Below are positions 41,156 through 51,102 of a DNA stretch of 64,000 bases, piece by piece. Each line of letters begins with the position of its first letter. Position 1 is the stretch's first letter. Both the position numbers and the translations under genes were made by a program. The stretch covers positions 1-64,000 of the forward strand of contig DUCO01000040.1 in assembly GCA_012959765.1 (NCBI GenBank), read 5' to 3'. This DNA comes from Dehalococcoidia bacterium. GTDB taxonomy: Bacteria; Chloroflexota; Dehalococcoidia; Lucifugimonadales; Lucifugimonadaceae. The notes beneath the pieces are model-generated. The model worked only from the letters and a program-made list of their open reading frames with translations. It did no database searches and was not told the origin of the DNA.

Positions 41156-43834
41156 CTACTCGGATGTGCGGTTGACCTGTTCTTGAAGTTTGAACAGCGC
41201 ATTCATGGCTTCGAGCGGCGTCATATTGGCGATATCCAGTTCACGGAGCTCGTCCACTGCCTCGCTGTGAGATTCAGGTTCACCGAACGGCATTTGAAGC
41301 TGATACCCGGTGGAACTGCCGGTTTGTTTGGCACCGTTTTCCAGTTCGTCCAGCAGATCCCACGCCCTGTTGATAACCGCTCCGGGCATGCCAGCCAGGC
41401 GTGCCACATGCACCCCGTACGAGCGATCTGCGCCTCCGGGCACTATCTGGTGCAGGAACACAACTTCGCCGGCCTCTTCGGCAACTGCAACACGTAAGTT
41501 GTGTGCACGTGGTAGCTGGTCTGCCAGCTCCGTCATCTCGTGATAGTGGGTGGCGAACAGTGTTTTACAACCGAGCCGGGGTGAATTGTGAATATGCTCG
41601 GCAACAGATCGGGCAATCGCCAGACCGTCATAAGTTGAGGTACCTCGGCCGATCTCATCGAGAACTGCGAGAGATCGACTCGTCGCCTGATTCAGAATCG
41701 AGGCCGTTTCGACCATTTCGACCATGAAAGTCGATTTACCGCCTGAAATATCGTCCGAAAGGCCAGCACGAGTGAAAATCCGATCCACAACGCCAATACG
41801 AGCCCTAGTCGCCGGGATATAGCTCCCGACCTGGGCCATCAACACCAGAACGGCCGTCTGGCGAATGTAGGTCGATTTACCGGACATGTTGGGACCAGTG
41901 ATGATGGTCAACTGCCGTTCGTCGTTAGAAAGATCCAGATCGTTCGGCACGAACCGTCCTGGCCCGAGCGACGCTTCGACGACGGGATGTCTCCCGGCTT
42001 CTACTTCGAGAACCGTGTCGTCATCGATAACTGGCCGAATCCAGCCGTTCTCAGCCGCCGCTTGCGACATCGCTACCAGTGCGTCGAGAACACCGAGCGC
42101 TTTGGCAGTTTCCATGATGCGATCGGCGTGTACGGTCAGCTCAGCACAAACACGTCTGAATATCTCTCGTTCCAGCTCACTAATTCGATCTCGCGCCGAG
42201 AGGATTTCCGACTCAAATTCCTTCAGTTCTGGCGTGATAAACCGCTCGCCATTCACCAGTGTTTGGCGGCGTTCAAAGTGTTCGGGAACGAGATGTACGT
42301 TGCCTTTTGAAACTTCGAGGTAGTAGCCGAATACACGGTTGTAGCCGATTTTCAGATTCTTGATGCCGGTTGATTCGCGGTGGTCTGCTTCAAGCGCAGC
42401 AATGCTCGATCGGGCATCGCCAGAAAGCGACCGCACCTCGTCGAGTTCCAGATGAAAGCCTTCTCGAATGGCAGAACCTTCACCGACGCTGATCGACGGG
42501 TCATCGGAAATTGCTGCGTTGAGAAGATCGACGGCCTCTTTTGACGAATGGAGCCTGCCTATCACGGCCCCACCAGGTGTTACGCCGCTGGGAAGAGCCT
42601 CGATGAGTTCAGGGATAACCGCCAGCCCGGTACGTAGCGAGGCCAGATCACGAGGGGTTGCGGTGTTTGTTCGAATGCGATTAGTGAGGCGTTCGAGGTC
42701 TGAAACACCGCCGAGTAGTCCCTGAACCTTCGATCTCACGCTCTGGTCATCGAAGAACTCAGCGATAACATCCTGTCGCCGTTGAATTTCGTCTGGAACG
42801 ATCAGCGGACGAGTGAGCCACGACTTCAGTGATCTTGCGCCCATCGCCGTTTTCGAAAAATCGATCGTTCTGAAAAGCGTTGGCCCGTTCTTTTTGCCGG
42901 TCGACGATGTGAACACTTCAAGATCGCGAAGCGCCTTCTGGTCCAGCTTCATGTAGGAATTGGTCGATTCGGTGCGCAGCGACGTTAGCTGCGGGATCGC
43001 CCCAAACTGGGTATCGGCAACGTAATCGAGAACCGACGCAGCTGCCACCACTGCCAGAGGCATGTTTTCACAGCCAAACGCATCGAGTGATTTCACCTTG
43101 AAATGATCGGCGAGTCTCGCTCGTGACAACTCGAAGTCGAGGCGATTTTCATCAAGCGGACGAACCACCATGGCAGCGTCTTGGTCGGGTTGAACGATAT
43201 CGAGTGATGCTGAATCAGCTATTAGCTCGGCGGGAGAAAGGCGAAATAGTTCGTCTTTGAGATCGGATATGGGAAATTCCCCGGTCACAAATTCGCTTGT
43301 CGATATATCAACGTAGGCGAGTCCCGTACGCCCGCCGTCGCTAACGGCTGCCGCCAGATAGTTGTTTGTTGCCTGATCGAGCAATGCTGGTTCTATTACA
43401 GTTCCCGGTGTGACAACTCGTACTACGGCACGTTCGACAAGTCCTTTAGATTTCGCCGGGTCGCTTGTCTGCTCTGCGATCGCAATTTTGAGCCCGGCAG
43501 CCACCAGCGTACCGAGATGATTATCGAGCGAGTGGTGTGGAATTCCAGCCAGAGGCGCCTTGCCGCCGGCACCCGATTCACGAGCAGTTAGCGCTATGCC
43601 AAGCACTTTCGAGAGGGTGTGAGCGTCATCGTCGAAGGCTTCGTAGAAGTCCCCCATTCGGATAAGTAGCAGCGAATCGGGGTAGTTAGCCTTGAACTCC
43701 AGAAACTGCCGACGTCCTGGCGAGAGCTTCTTGGGTTTCACTTTAGAAGAAGCTCTTTTTTTTAGACGTTTTTTTGACGCGTCTCCGCTGCTATTCGCCG
43801 TTTCGTTGGGAGCGGAATTTGGAGTAGCTGACAT
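41156..43834 (-). CDS. mutS: DNA mismatch repair protein MutS
   Basis: 892 residues, full length. The mismatch-binding N-terminal domain has LLIRMGDFYEAFDDDA (the F-x-E motif is FYE) after a Lys/Arg-rich leader of about 40 residues. Connector, lever and clamp domains follow, then the ATPase with GPNMSGKSTYIRQTAVLVLMAQVGSYIPA, DDISGGKSTFMVEM, LAVLDEIGRGTSTYDGLAIA and ATHYHEMTEL. It recognises mismatches. Single gene; mutL is not in the window. Intact despite the pseudogene just downstream. Confidence 0.98.
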   Translation of the reverse strand: MSATPNSAPNETANSSGDASKKRLKKRASSKVKPKKLSPGRRQFLEFKANYPDSLLLIRMGDFYEAFDDDAHTLSKVLGIALTARESGAGGKAPLAGIPHHSLDNHLGTLVAAGLKIAIAEQTSDPAKSKGLVERAVVRVVTPGTVIEPALLDQATNNYLAAAVSDGGRTGLAYVDISTSEFVTGEFPISDLKDELFRLSPAELIADSASLDIVQPDQDAAMVVRPLDENRLDFELSRARLADHFKVKSLDAFGCENMPLAVVAAASVLDYVADTQFGAIPQLTSLRTESTNSYMKLDQKALRDLEVFTSSTGKKNGPTLFRTIDFSKTAMGARSLKSWLTRPLIVPDEIQRRQDVIAEFFDDQSVRSKVQGLLGGVSDLERLTNRIRTNTATPRDLASLRTGLAVIPELIEALPSGVTPGGAVIGRLHSSKEAVDLLNAAISDDPSISVGEGSAIREGFHLELDEVRSLSGDARSSIAALEADHRESTGIKNLKIGYNRVFGYYLEVSKGNVHLVPEHFERRQTLVNGERFITPELKEFESEILSARDRISELEREIFRRVCAELTVHADRIMETAKALGVLDALVAMSQAAAENGWIRPVIDDDTVLEVEAGRHPVVEASLGPGRFVPNDLDLSNDERQLTIITGPNMSGKSTYIRQTAVLVLMAQVGSYIPATRARIGVVDRIFTRAGLSDDISGGKSTFMVEMVETASILNQATSRSLAVLDEIGRGTSTYDGLAIARSVAEHIHNSPRLGCKTLFATHYHEMTELADQLPRAHNLRVAVAEEAGEVVFLHQIVPGGADRSYGVHVARLAGMPGAVINRAWDLLDELENGAKQTGSSTGYQLQMPFGEPESHSEAVDELRELDIANMTPLEAMNALFKLQEQVNRTSE

Positions 43835-43885
43835 CGTTGCCCGATTCTAGCGTGAATTCGAGCCGCTTTTGGGATTGATCAGCTT

Positions 43886-44821
43886 CTACTGGTACTTAAT
43901 CGATGCGGAATCGGATGCAATCCAGCGAATTTCCGTAAACGAACTGCCTTTGGGCATCTCGAAGACCATCATTCCGACGACCTGTTGACCCTCATTCAAC
44001 TTGAGCGAGCCCCACATTGGAATGAACCCCGGCACGTTGTACTGCAGAGTGCTTTCGGCTGCGTATGCAGTGGTAATGGTGTTCACCGGTAGGTAGGTTT
44101 TCAGGTCTCCATCGAGCAGTGTGGCCGCCTTTTCGTCGATCACCAAATTCACCGTTCCTGATGTCTGGTTGATCAACGTAACTTTCACATAAACGAGCTC
44201 GTTGAGCACTTCATCGACAGGTTTCATCGCCCATGTTTGAATTGTGCCTTCAGAATCGGCACCGTTATAAACGATGTAGTCCTGCCCTTTCGGTTCTTCC
44301 GCACGAATCCACAGGGTTCGTCCGCGCACGTAGAGAGGATCTCCACTTTCGGGTTTGAACACGGTCATCAGGCTGATGAGCACTACTGCCAGCACAACAG
44401 AAAACGCCGTGATGCCCATGAGCATGACTGGACTGTTTTCTTTAGGAATGCTGATCTGCCGTCGGGCGAGTACAGCTCCGCCAGCGTCGACATCCATGTA
44501 CTCGATTCCGGGATCGCCGCGGAAGCCTGAAGCTGGAACAAATTCGACTCGGACTCGAGCAATGTTGTTCGACATTGGCTCTACCGAGACCACGTTCCAA
44601 TTAATTTCAGCGTTGCGAAAACGAGGGCCGTACGCATATCTGTTGGCGGCCGCATAATCCAGAGCCGCTCGAACGTGATCTGGGTACTTTGTTACAGCAT
44701 CATTGCCGAACGCGAATCCCGCGGATTCTTTGTTCAAATCGGCCACATGCGCGCTTGGAGAATCCTCAGCTACCTGAGAATTTTCGTCAGCAACCTGTTC
44801 GTTTTGATTTTCTTCAGTCAT
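43886..44821 (-). CDS. Uncharacterised single-pass membrane protein
   Basis: About 311 residues from ATG 44821 (MTEENQNEQ); the track start adds 27 residues without support. An acidic N-terminal stretch is followed by a small domain (YPDHVRAALDYAAANRYAYG), one membrane helix (PVMLMGITAFSVVLAVVLISLM, about 150-170) and a C-terminal beta-rich extracytoplasmic domain (VYVKVTLINQTSGTVNLVID, PMWGSLKLNEGQQVVGMMVF) like DUF4352-type domains. Function unknown. It lies between mutS and the cysteine desulfurase on the same strand. Confidence 0.75.
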   Translation of the reverse strand: MTEENQNEQVADENSQVAEDSPSAHVADLNKESAGFAFGNDAVTKYPDHVRAALDYAAANRYAYGPRFRNAEINWNVVSVEPMSNNIARVRVEFVPASGFRGDPGIEYMDVDAGGAVLARRQISIPKENSPVMLMGITAFSVVLAVVLISLMTVFKPESGDPLYVRGRTLWIRAEEPKGQDYIVYNGADSEGTIQTWAMKPVDEVLNELVYVKVTLINQTSGTVNLVIDEKAATLLDGDLKTYLPVNTITTAYAAESTLQYNVPGFIPMWGSLKLNEGQQVVGMMVFEMPKGSSFTEIRWIASDSASIKYQ

Positions 44822-44999
44822 CCATTGCTCCGGCAGCGATTGGCCCGGACGATTCCGAACCGACAAGCGAGAGTACACGATGTGCGCACATCGCCGCACC
44901 ATTTCGATATCTCTAATATCTAATTATTGCCAAGACTTCGCGATTCAGCGAATCTAATTTTATTTTCCACCCTAATTAACTACGAATCACACTTGGGAT

Positions 45000-46208
45000 T
45001 CACACTTGGGCCGCAGGGAACGTGCCCAGCTGTTCCAGCACACTTGCCAGTGCTTGAACTACGTCATCAACATCCTCTTCGATTGTATCGCGCCCCATAG
45101 ATATCCTCACACTTCCGACCGCCAGCTCGGGATCGACACCCATCGCCAGCAACACATGTGAAGGTTCGAGCGATGCCGAACTGCAAGCACTACCGCTGGA
45201 TGCAGCAATGCCTTTGAAATCGAGACCCAGCAAGATGGGTTCGCCCTCCACACCCGGGAACGAGAAGTTCACCACTTCGGGAACACGCCCGCCAGAAGAC
45301 TGGTCTGGGTTGTCGTTGCCGTTGAACGACGCATTCGGTATTCGTTCGTTAACCCCCGCAATTAGCCGGGTAGCAAGCCTGTCGAATCGGTCACGCGAAG
45401 CAGGTCGTTCGGATTCAGAAAGCGTCAACGCCTCAGCCATGCCGACTATCAGTGCCACGTTTTCAGTACCAGAACGACGTTGGCGCTCCTGTCCACCACC
45501 GGCAATTAACGGTTCGAGCTCCACACCGCGCCGTACGTAAAGCACGCCAACGCCCTTAGGGCCGTAGATTTTATGACCAGACAGACTCATCAGGTCGACA
45601 CCAAGTTCATCTACGTTCAGGGAAAGTTTCCCTGCGGCTTGCACGGCGTCGGAATGGATCAACACTTTAGTGCCAGAACGTTCGGCAGATTCACGTACCA
45701 GCCTTGAAATTGCGGCAACGTCTTGGATGGTTCCCACTTCGTTGTTAACGAGCATCACGCTTGCCAGAAATGTATCGGGTTGAACTGCAGCGGCGAATTC
45801 TTCTGGATCGACTCGGCCTGTGCTGTCGACGCCCACGTACGTGGCGGTAAACCCCCGTTTTTCGAGTTGCTCAACTGGGTGAATCACTGCATGGTGCTCG
45901 ATTGCGGTGGTGATGATGTGCCCGCCCGCATGCGCTTGCAGCGCTGCCAATCCCTTGATTGCGAGATTGTCGGATTCGGAGCCACCGCCAGTGAAAACAA
46001 TTTCGCTAGATCGTGCGCCGAGAACGGCTGCAACTTGCTCTCGGGATTCATCGACGCCGTACCGAGCTTCACCCGCAAGCGCATAAAGGCTCGATGGATT
46101 TCCAAATATTTCGGTGAAATAGGGCAACATTTTCTCGAGCACTTCAGGCCGTACCGGTGTTGTAGCGGCATGGTCGAGATAATTAATCCGATCGTCACTC
46201 GGTATCAT
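45000..46208 (-). CDS. Cysteine desulfurase (IscS/NifS family)
   Basis: 402 residues. NYLDHAATTPVRPEVLEKM at the start, TGGGSESDNLAIKG, the PLP-lysine block SLSGHKIYGPKGVGVLYVR, and the catalytic Cys in SSGSACSSASLEPSHVL. A PLP enzyme that takes sulfur from cysteine for Fe-S clusters and for tRNA thiolation by MnmA. NifS-type homologues can also free selenium from selenocysteine, of interest because of the selenoproteins here. Divergent from the Gld-type ABC operon. Confidence 0.95.
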   Translation of the reverse strand: MIPSDDRINYLDHAATTPVRPEVLEKMLPYFTEIFGNPSSLYALAGEARYGVDESREQVAAVLGARSSEIVFTGGGSESDNLAIKGLAALQAHAGGHIITTAIEHHAVIHPVEQLEKRGFTATYVGVDSTGRVDPEEFAAAVQPDTFLASVMLVNNEVGTIQDVAAISRLVRESAERSGTKVLIHSDAVQAAGKLSLNVDELGVDLMSLSGHKIYGPKGVGVLYVRRGVELEPLIAGGGQERQRRSGTENVALIVGMAEALTLSESERPASRDRFDRLATRLIAGVNERIPNASFNGNDNPDQSSGGRVPEVVNFSFPGVEGEPILLGLDFKGIAASSGSACSSASLEPSHVLLAMGVDPELAVGSVRISMGRDTIEEDVDDVVQALASVLEQLGTFPAAQV

Positions 46209-46414
46209 GATTCATACACTTTCATTGAGTCAAGATGAACAGCGAATCCGTGTAGCCGTTTGATAATTGCTTGGATAAGATAACTTGGTTTGAAATCCAC
46301 GTTTGCAGAACTTCCGTATCAATGTGCCGTGTAGCCCATGGCATGTTTAAGTTTGGCAGAATAGTTCCGTTGTGACGAGAATAGCTGTTTAGCAGCCGAG
46401 ACCGGAGTGAGTAG

Positions 46415-47386
46415 TTGATCAAGATCGAGCATATGTCGAAGAGTTACGGCCCCTATCCGGCCGTCATCGACATCTCTTTCGAAGTTCTCAAGGGCGAAAT
46501 TGTTGGATTTCTTGGTCCTAACGGCGCTGGTAAGACGACCACGATGCGGGTGATAACCGGCTTTACGCCTCCTACCGAGGGTGAAGTAACGGTGGGCGGC
46601 TACGATGTCGTTTCTCATTCCCTCGACGTCAGGCGCCACATTGGCTACCTTCCGGAAACCGTTCCGCTGTATCTGGATATGCCCGTAAACGAATATCTCA
46701 CCTACATGGGTGAAATTCGTGGAATGAACAGGTCGTGGGTGAAAGAAAGCCTTCCCAAGGTGATCGATATGGTCAAACTTGGTGAATACCAGAACACCCT
46801 GGTGGGTCGTCTTTCGAAGGGTTACCGTCAGCGTGTGGGAATTGCTCAGGCGATCTTGCACGAGCCCGACGTGCTGGTAATGGACGAGCCGACTATCGGT
46901 ATCGACCCAATTCAGGTCGTTGAGACTCGTGAGTTGATCAGCAATCTGGGTGAAGAGCACACGATGCTTCTTAGTTCCCACATCCTTCCTGAGGTCAGCG
47001 CCATATGCAAGCGAGTTCTGGTTATAAACGATGGCCGAATTGTTGCCGATGACAAGCCAGATGATCTTTCAGAGAAGCTTCAGCATGCAGAGCGAATTGA
47101 GATAAGTGTTCGAGGTGCAGAAGGCCCGGCATTTATTAACGCGATGCGAGATCTCTCGGTCGTCGTCGACGCTCGTTCTGATCAACGAGCATCCATTTCT
47201 CAGCGGGCTGAACGTGAAGATTTTTCACCGTTTATTGTTGACGCCCGCCCCAATTTGCAGGCCTCCGAACAGATAGCAAAAACAATCATTGAAAACGGCT
47301 GGGGTCTGACAAATCTGACACCCCTGCCGATGACCCTTGAGGAAATCTTCCTCGAATTGACAACCGAAGAGAATTTAGGCGACTAG
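46415..47386 (+). CDS. ABC transporter ATPase, GldA-like
   Basis: 323 residues. Walker A GPNGAGKTTT, Q-loop GYLPETVPLY, signature LSKGYRQR, Walker B VLVMDEPTIGIDP and H-loop SSHIL, then a C-terminal domain of about 100 residues. It is in the NatA/GldA group. TTG start with GGAG upstream. First gene of a four-gene operon: three genes with 3-16 nt gaps after it encode permease, GldG-like and DUF4340 proteins. In Bacteroidota GldA/F/G is linked to gliding; in other phyla the role is unknown. Confidence 0.93.
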   Translation: MIKIEHMSKSYGPYPAVIDISFEVLKGEIVGFLGPNGAGKTTTMRVITGFTPPTEGEVTVGGYDVVSHSLDVRRHIGYLPETVPLYLDMPVNEYLTYMGEIRGMNRSWVKESLPKVIDMVKLGEYQNTLVGRLSKGYRQRVGIAQAILHEPDVLVMDEPTIGIDPIQVVETRELISNLGEEHTMLLSSHILPEVSAICKRVLVINDGRIVADDKPDDLSEKLQHAERIEISVRGAEGPAFINAMRDLSVVVDARSDQRASISQRAEREDFSPFIVDARPNLQASEQIAKTIIENGWGLTNLTPLPMTLEEIFLELTTEENLGD

Positions 47387-47389
47387 GCA

Positions 47390-48151
47390 TTGCGTTTCAT
47401 AACCGTTATAGCGATCAAAGAGATTCGCACATACTTTGCCTCGCCAATGGCCTATGTGGTTTCGGCGGCATTTCTAGCCATCACAGGGTTCTTCTTCGTA
47501 GCATCGGTTTCCGACGCGTTCGCAGAAGCCAGCATTCGTGGCTATCTGGCAGGCGCAATTTTCTTCATGATTTTCATGTCGCCTGCGTTAACCATGCGGC
47601 TCATCGCTGAAGAGCAGAAGTTGGGAACGCTGGAGCTTCTTCTAACTTCTCCACTCCGTGAATTCGAAATCGTAATGGGCAAGTTCATCGCTTCCTTCGT
47701 AATGACGATGATCATGGTGGTGCTATCGCTCTACTTTGTTCTCGTGCTCTTTGTTTACGGCGACCCGGACATTGGCCCGCTTCTGAGCGGACTTGGCGGG
47801 TTGATGTTGTACGCAGCAGCCACGCTTTCGGTTGGACTTTTCGCTTCGGCGTTGAGCAGTAACCAGATTGTTGGTTTGGTTGTTGGATCGGGAATTCTTA
47901 CTGCGCTGACGATCATCGACTTCGTGAGTGCCCGTCTTTCGGGAGTGGGCTCTCAGATTCTCGATGCCTTCCAGCTCGGCGCATCTTTCTCAGTATTTGA
48001 TCTTGATAGCTTTGGGGTTGCCGAAGGTGGCCACTTTGCAGACTTCGCTAGAGGCATTGTCTCGATGACAGATATTGCCTATTACTTATCACTAACAGCA
48101 GTGTTCTTGCTCCTCACAGTTCTTGTGTTGGAAGCAAGGCGATGGCGCTAG
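47390..48151 (+). CDS. ABC-2 type permease, GldF-like
   Basis: 253 residues with six membrane helices. IAIKEIRTYFASPMAYVVSA at the N-terminus and EEQKLGTLELLLTSPL are the hallmark of GldF/NosY-type ABC-2 permeases. It begins with TTG three bases after the ATPase stop. It works with the ATPase upstream and the GldG-like protein downstream as one complex; the exported substrate is unknown. Confidence 0.92.
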   Translation: MRFITVIAIKEIRTYFASPMAYVVSAAFLAITGFFFVASVSDAFAEASIRGYLAGAIFFMIFMSPALTMRLIAEEQKLGTLELLLTSPLREFEIVMGKFIASFVMTMIMVVLSLYFVLVLFVYGDPDIGPLLSGLGGLMLYAAATLSVGLFASALSSNQIVGLVVGSGILTALTIIDFVSARLSGVGSQILDAFQLGASFSVFDLDSFGVAEGGHFADFARGIVSMTDIAYYLSLTAVFLLLTVLVLEARRWR

Positions 48152-48167
48152 GCCAGTATTCACGTAG

Positions 48168-49922
48168 ATGTCAACAGAGCAGCAGAACACTTCCGAGAAC
48201 CGGCCATCAGCCGATTCAACTCGGGTCAAGACTCCGATTCTTCAGAGTCTTAAGAACAACACGCGATCGATCAGACAAGCACTCGCCTTAGTTGGTGTCG
48301 GTGCTGTCGTGTTCGGCATATTGATATGGATTTTCTTGCGTGGCCTCGAAGGTCCCGCTTTCATTGTGATGGGCGTGGGTGCACTGCTCCTGATCGTCGA
48401 TGCGTTCATCTCTCTGGCAACGGTTCGCCAGGCGGTATTCGGTCGCAGAGGTCGGTACGGGCTCAACACAGCGATCGTATTTATCGTGTTCGTGACAATT
48501 GCCGTGATAGTGAACTTCGCCATCATGTGGGCACTTGACCGTCCGAATCCTGCTGGTTGGCTTCGTGTCGATACCACGGCTACCAAGCAGTTCCTTCTGG
48601 AGGAGCAGGTAGTAAACACACTTGCCAACATGAAAGAGCCGGTGAAAATTACCGTTCTCATGGCAACCGACAACGCGAGCGGCGCGGCCGCATGGCGTGA
48701 CACGGATGACATGCTCAGCGAGTTCCGACGTCGTTCAGGCGAGTTCGACCTTTCTTACGAGAAAGTCGACCCCGAAATCAACCCGAACGTTGCGACAAGC
48801 CTTGGTGTAACTCAGTTCCCTTCACTCGCAATCGTAGGTGTCCAGAGTCAACGTCTTGAGGTTGTTGTTGGCACGAATCCGAACGCCGGGCCAAATATAT
48901 TCACCGAACAGCAGGTCGTAACTGGGTTGCTGGTGATCAACGAAATTGCCCAAAAGAAGATCATCTTCATCACAGGCCACTCGGAGCGAGACGTTACCGA
49001 TGTCTCAACGATCACCAGTCTCGGGCTTGCCGGACTCGCACTCAACCGTGAGAACTACGTGGTTCTTGTCGAGACGCTTCAGGAACTAGCCACACGGATG
49101 AGTTTCGGAATTCCAGAGGAGCTTCCTGCTGCACTCGTGTTTGCTGGTCCGACTCAGGAATTGCTGCCGATCGATCAACAGGCATTGCTGAACTACGCCC
49201 GATTAGGCGGCAGCATTCTGTTCATGCTTGAACCAAACGAAACGCCCGATACGTTCAAGCAGTTCCTTTCACGTTATGCAGTTGCAGTTGGAGAAGGTGA
49301 AGCGGCCGATATCCAAAGCTTCGTCGCTCCAAGCCCGACATTTATTCAGGTGAAGAAGAGCAACGGTCAGTTGCCTCAACACACCGTCACAGAAGGATTT
49401 GAAGTTCTGTACATGCCTGGTGCAACCCACTTTGGTTGGACCATTGACCCGCAGACGGTTCCTCTCGTCGGTGACGATTTCCCGGTTCCGCTGGTTCAGC
49501 AACAGCTTCTCGCCTCAACGACAATCGGTAGTTGGTCAGAGCTAGATCCCGATGTGCTCCAGTTCGACGTTGATTCCGAATTAGGGGGGCCACTACCGAT
49601 CTCAGTGGTAGTTGAAGCTGTTGGAGAAGTAGCCGGTGGTGTATACGCCGAGGACGCCCAGCTCACCATGATCTTGATCGGTGACACTGATTTCGCATCT
49701 AACAACTATTTCGGGTCTGCCAACAACTCCGATTTATTTATAAATTCGGTGAACTACCTTGCTAGGGATTTCGAGTTGATTTCGATCCGCACGAAAACCG
49801 ATTCAAACCGCCAGTTATTCCTAACCAAAAACGAACGTGATTTCGTTCGCTGGTCAGGTTGGCTCTTAATGCCATCGCTGATTAGTATTTTCGGATTCTG
49901 GACCTGGTGGAGAAGGCGCTAG
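48168..49922 (+). CDS. GldG-like ABC-associated protein
   Basis: 584 residues. Helices at about 37-60, 65-85 and 100-125 lead into a large extracytoplasmic domain of the GldG/ABC_transp_aux type (EKVDPEINPNVATSLGVTQ, KKIIFITGHSERDV, LLPIDQQALLNYARLGGSIL). One membrane helix near the C-terminus is followed by WWRRR. This is the auxiliary subunit of the Gld-type transporter. The order GldA, GldF, GldG and DUF4340 in close spacing shows one operon. Confidence 0.9.
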   Translation: MSTEQQNTSENRPSADSTRVKTPILQSLKNNTRSIRQALALVGVGAVVFGILIWIFLRGLEGPAFIVMGVGALLLIVDAFISLATVRQAVFGRRGRYGLNTAIVFIVFVTIAVIVNFAIMWALDRPNPAGWLRVDTTATKQFLLEEQVVNTLANMKEPVKITVLMATDNASGAAAWRDTDDMLSEFRRRSGEFDLSYEKVDPEINPNVATSLGVTQFPSLAIVGVQSQRLEVVVGTNPNAGPNIFTEQQVVTGLLVINEIAQKKIIFITGHSERDVTDVSTITSLGLAGLALNRENYVVLVETLQELATRMSFGIPEELPAALVFAGPTQELLPIDQQALLNYARLGGSILFMLEPNETPDTFKQFLSRYAVAVGEGEAADIQSFVAPSPTFIQVKKSNGQLPQHTVTEGFEVLYMPGATHFGWTIDPQTVPLVGDDFPVPLVQQQLLASTTIGSWSELDPDVLQFDVDSELGGPLPISVVVEAVGEVAGGVYAEDAQLTMILIGDTDFASNNYFGSANNSDLFINSVNYLARDFELISIRTKTDSNRQLFLTKNERDFVRWSGWLLMPSLISIFGFWTWWRRR

Positions 49923-49925
49923 AAA

Positions 49926-50936
49926 ATGAATCTGCGTCTGCTACTCGTTCTTATCACAGTTCTTTCGTACGTTGCCATTGGGGTGACCTGGTTTATCGCG
50001 AACCCAACTGAAGTGGTTAGAGAACCGGAACCGCCGTTCTTCTACACACTGGCGCCCAAAGACATTCGCACAATTCAGATCAGCACTGGTGATCTGTCGA
50101 CAAGCTGGTCGCTCAGAGAAGATGAGAATCGCTGGTACTTCGACGAGCGGAATAACATTCCAGCCGACCTGTACCGATGGGGTGGTATCACTCAGCTTAT
50201 GGGAGGACCTCGCACCCAGCGAGTTCTGGCTCAGAATATTGATGACCCAACAAAATACGGCCTCGATACCCCTTCTTCCGAGTTTGCAGTGACCCTTCGT
50301 GATGATTCGGTTGTACGGCTGGCACTGGGCGACTTGACGCCCGACGGTGGCAACAACTACGCACGAGTTGTGGGCTTCCCGCAGTTGGTGCTTGTCAACT
50401 CCACCTGGGGAGCAGTTCTCGAACGACTCGTTAACGACCCACCGCTGCCGGAGTGGTACTACCAGCTCGAAGGCCAGGTTCGAGAGATCATCATGTTCGA
50501 TGAGAACGAAGTTGTTCGAGCTTACGGCTACAACCGTGACGCTGAAGTCTGGAAGATTTGCGACTTACCGCTGCAAGGCGACCCGTGCTCTGGCACGCAG
50601 ATTGCTAACAGCGATCTGCTCGAAGCTGAGATTGCCCACTTTGGTGATCCAGCGATCAATGGAGCGGTGGAGCTCAACCTAGAAAGTGATGGCGATTTCG
50701 TGGAGTTTGGCACCACGGTGGATTCACCCTACATTGCACTTCGAGTCGAGAACAAAACTGCGACGAACGTAACCGAAGTCTCACGTCTGACGATGACGAT
50801 CGGCAAAGTTTCTAAAGACGGTAAGTCTCGATTCGCCGTAGCTAACGAAACGTCTGACGTGATTCTCGTGGATCTCGAATGGGCAGATCGAGTGCTTGAT
50901 CTGTTCTTCGGCGATGTGCTAATCGACAACGGCTAG
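49926..50936 (+). CDS. DUF4340-type membrane-anchored protein
   Basis: 336 residues. An N-terminal signal anchor (LRLLLVLITVLSYVAIGVTWFIA) is followed by an extracytoplasmic domain with the repeated layout of DUF4340: strands such as DIRTIQISTGDLSTSWSLRED, WYFDERNNIPADLYRWGGIT and a YGLDTPSSEFAVTLRDDS block. DUF4340 proteins commonly sit directly behind gldG, as here (3-nt gap). Function unknown; it likely belongs to the same envelope complex. Confidence 0.85.
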   Translation: MNLRLLLVLITVLSYVAIGVTWFIANPTEVVREPEPPFFYTLAPKDIRTIQISTGDLSTSWSLREDENRWYFDERNNIPADLYRWGGITQLMGGPRTQRVLAQNIDDPTKYGLDTPSSEFAVTLRDDSVVRLALGDLTPDGGNNYARVVGFPQLVLVNSTWGAVLERLVNDPPLPEWYYQLEGQVREIIMFDENEVVRAYGYNRDAEVWKICDLPLQGDPCSGTQIANSDLLEAEIAHFGDPAINGAVELNLESDGDFVEFGTTVDSPYIALRVENKTATNVTEVSRLTMTIGKVSKDGKSRFAVANETSDVILVDLEWADRVLDLFFGDVLIDNG

Positions 50937-51070
50937 TCGCTGGCGCCCGCGTTCGCTGGCTCATTCCCGACTGTCCTGAATTAGTCGAACGGCGAAGGGT
51001 TTTCGCGGAATCCACGGCTCTATACAACTAACGGTTTACGCGTCCCTAGCTCAACCTGCAACGCACCCGC

Positions 51071-51097
51071 TCTACGCCCTCATAGAGGGCAAGTAGA
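51071..51097. terminator. Bidirectional terminator between the Gld operon and the VWA gene
   Basis: TCTACGCCCTC pairs with GAGGGC and, past a two-base bulge, GTAGA, around a loop ATA. It lies between the convergent ends at 50936 and 51103. T-runs are weak on both sides. Confidence 0.6.
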
Positions 51098-51102
51098 ACG
51101 AA

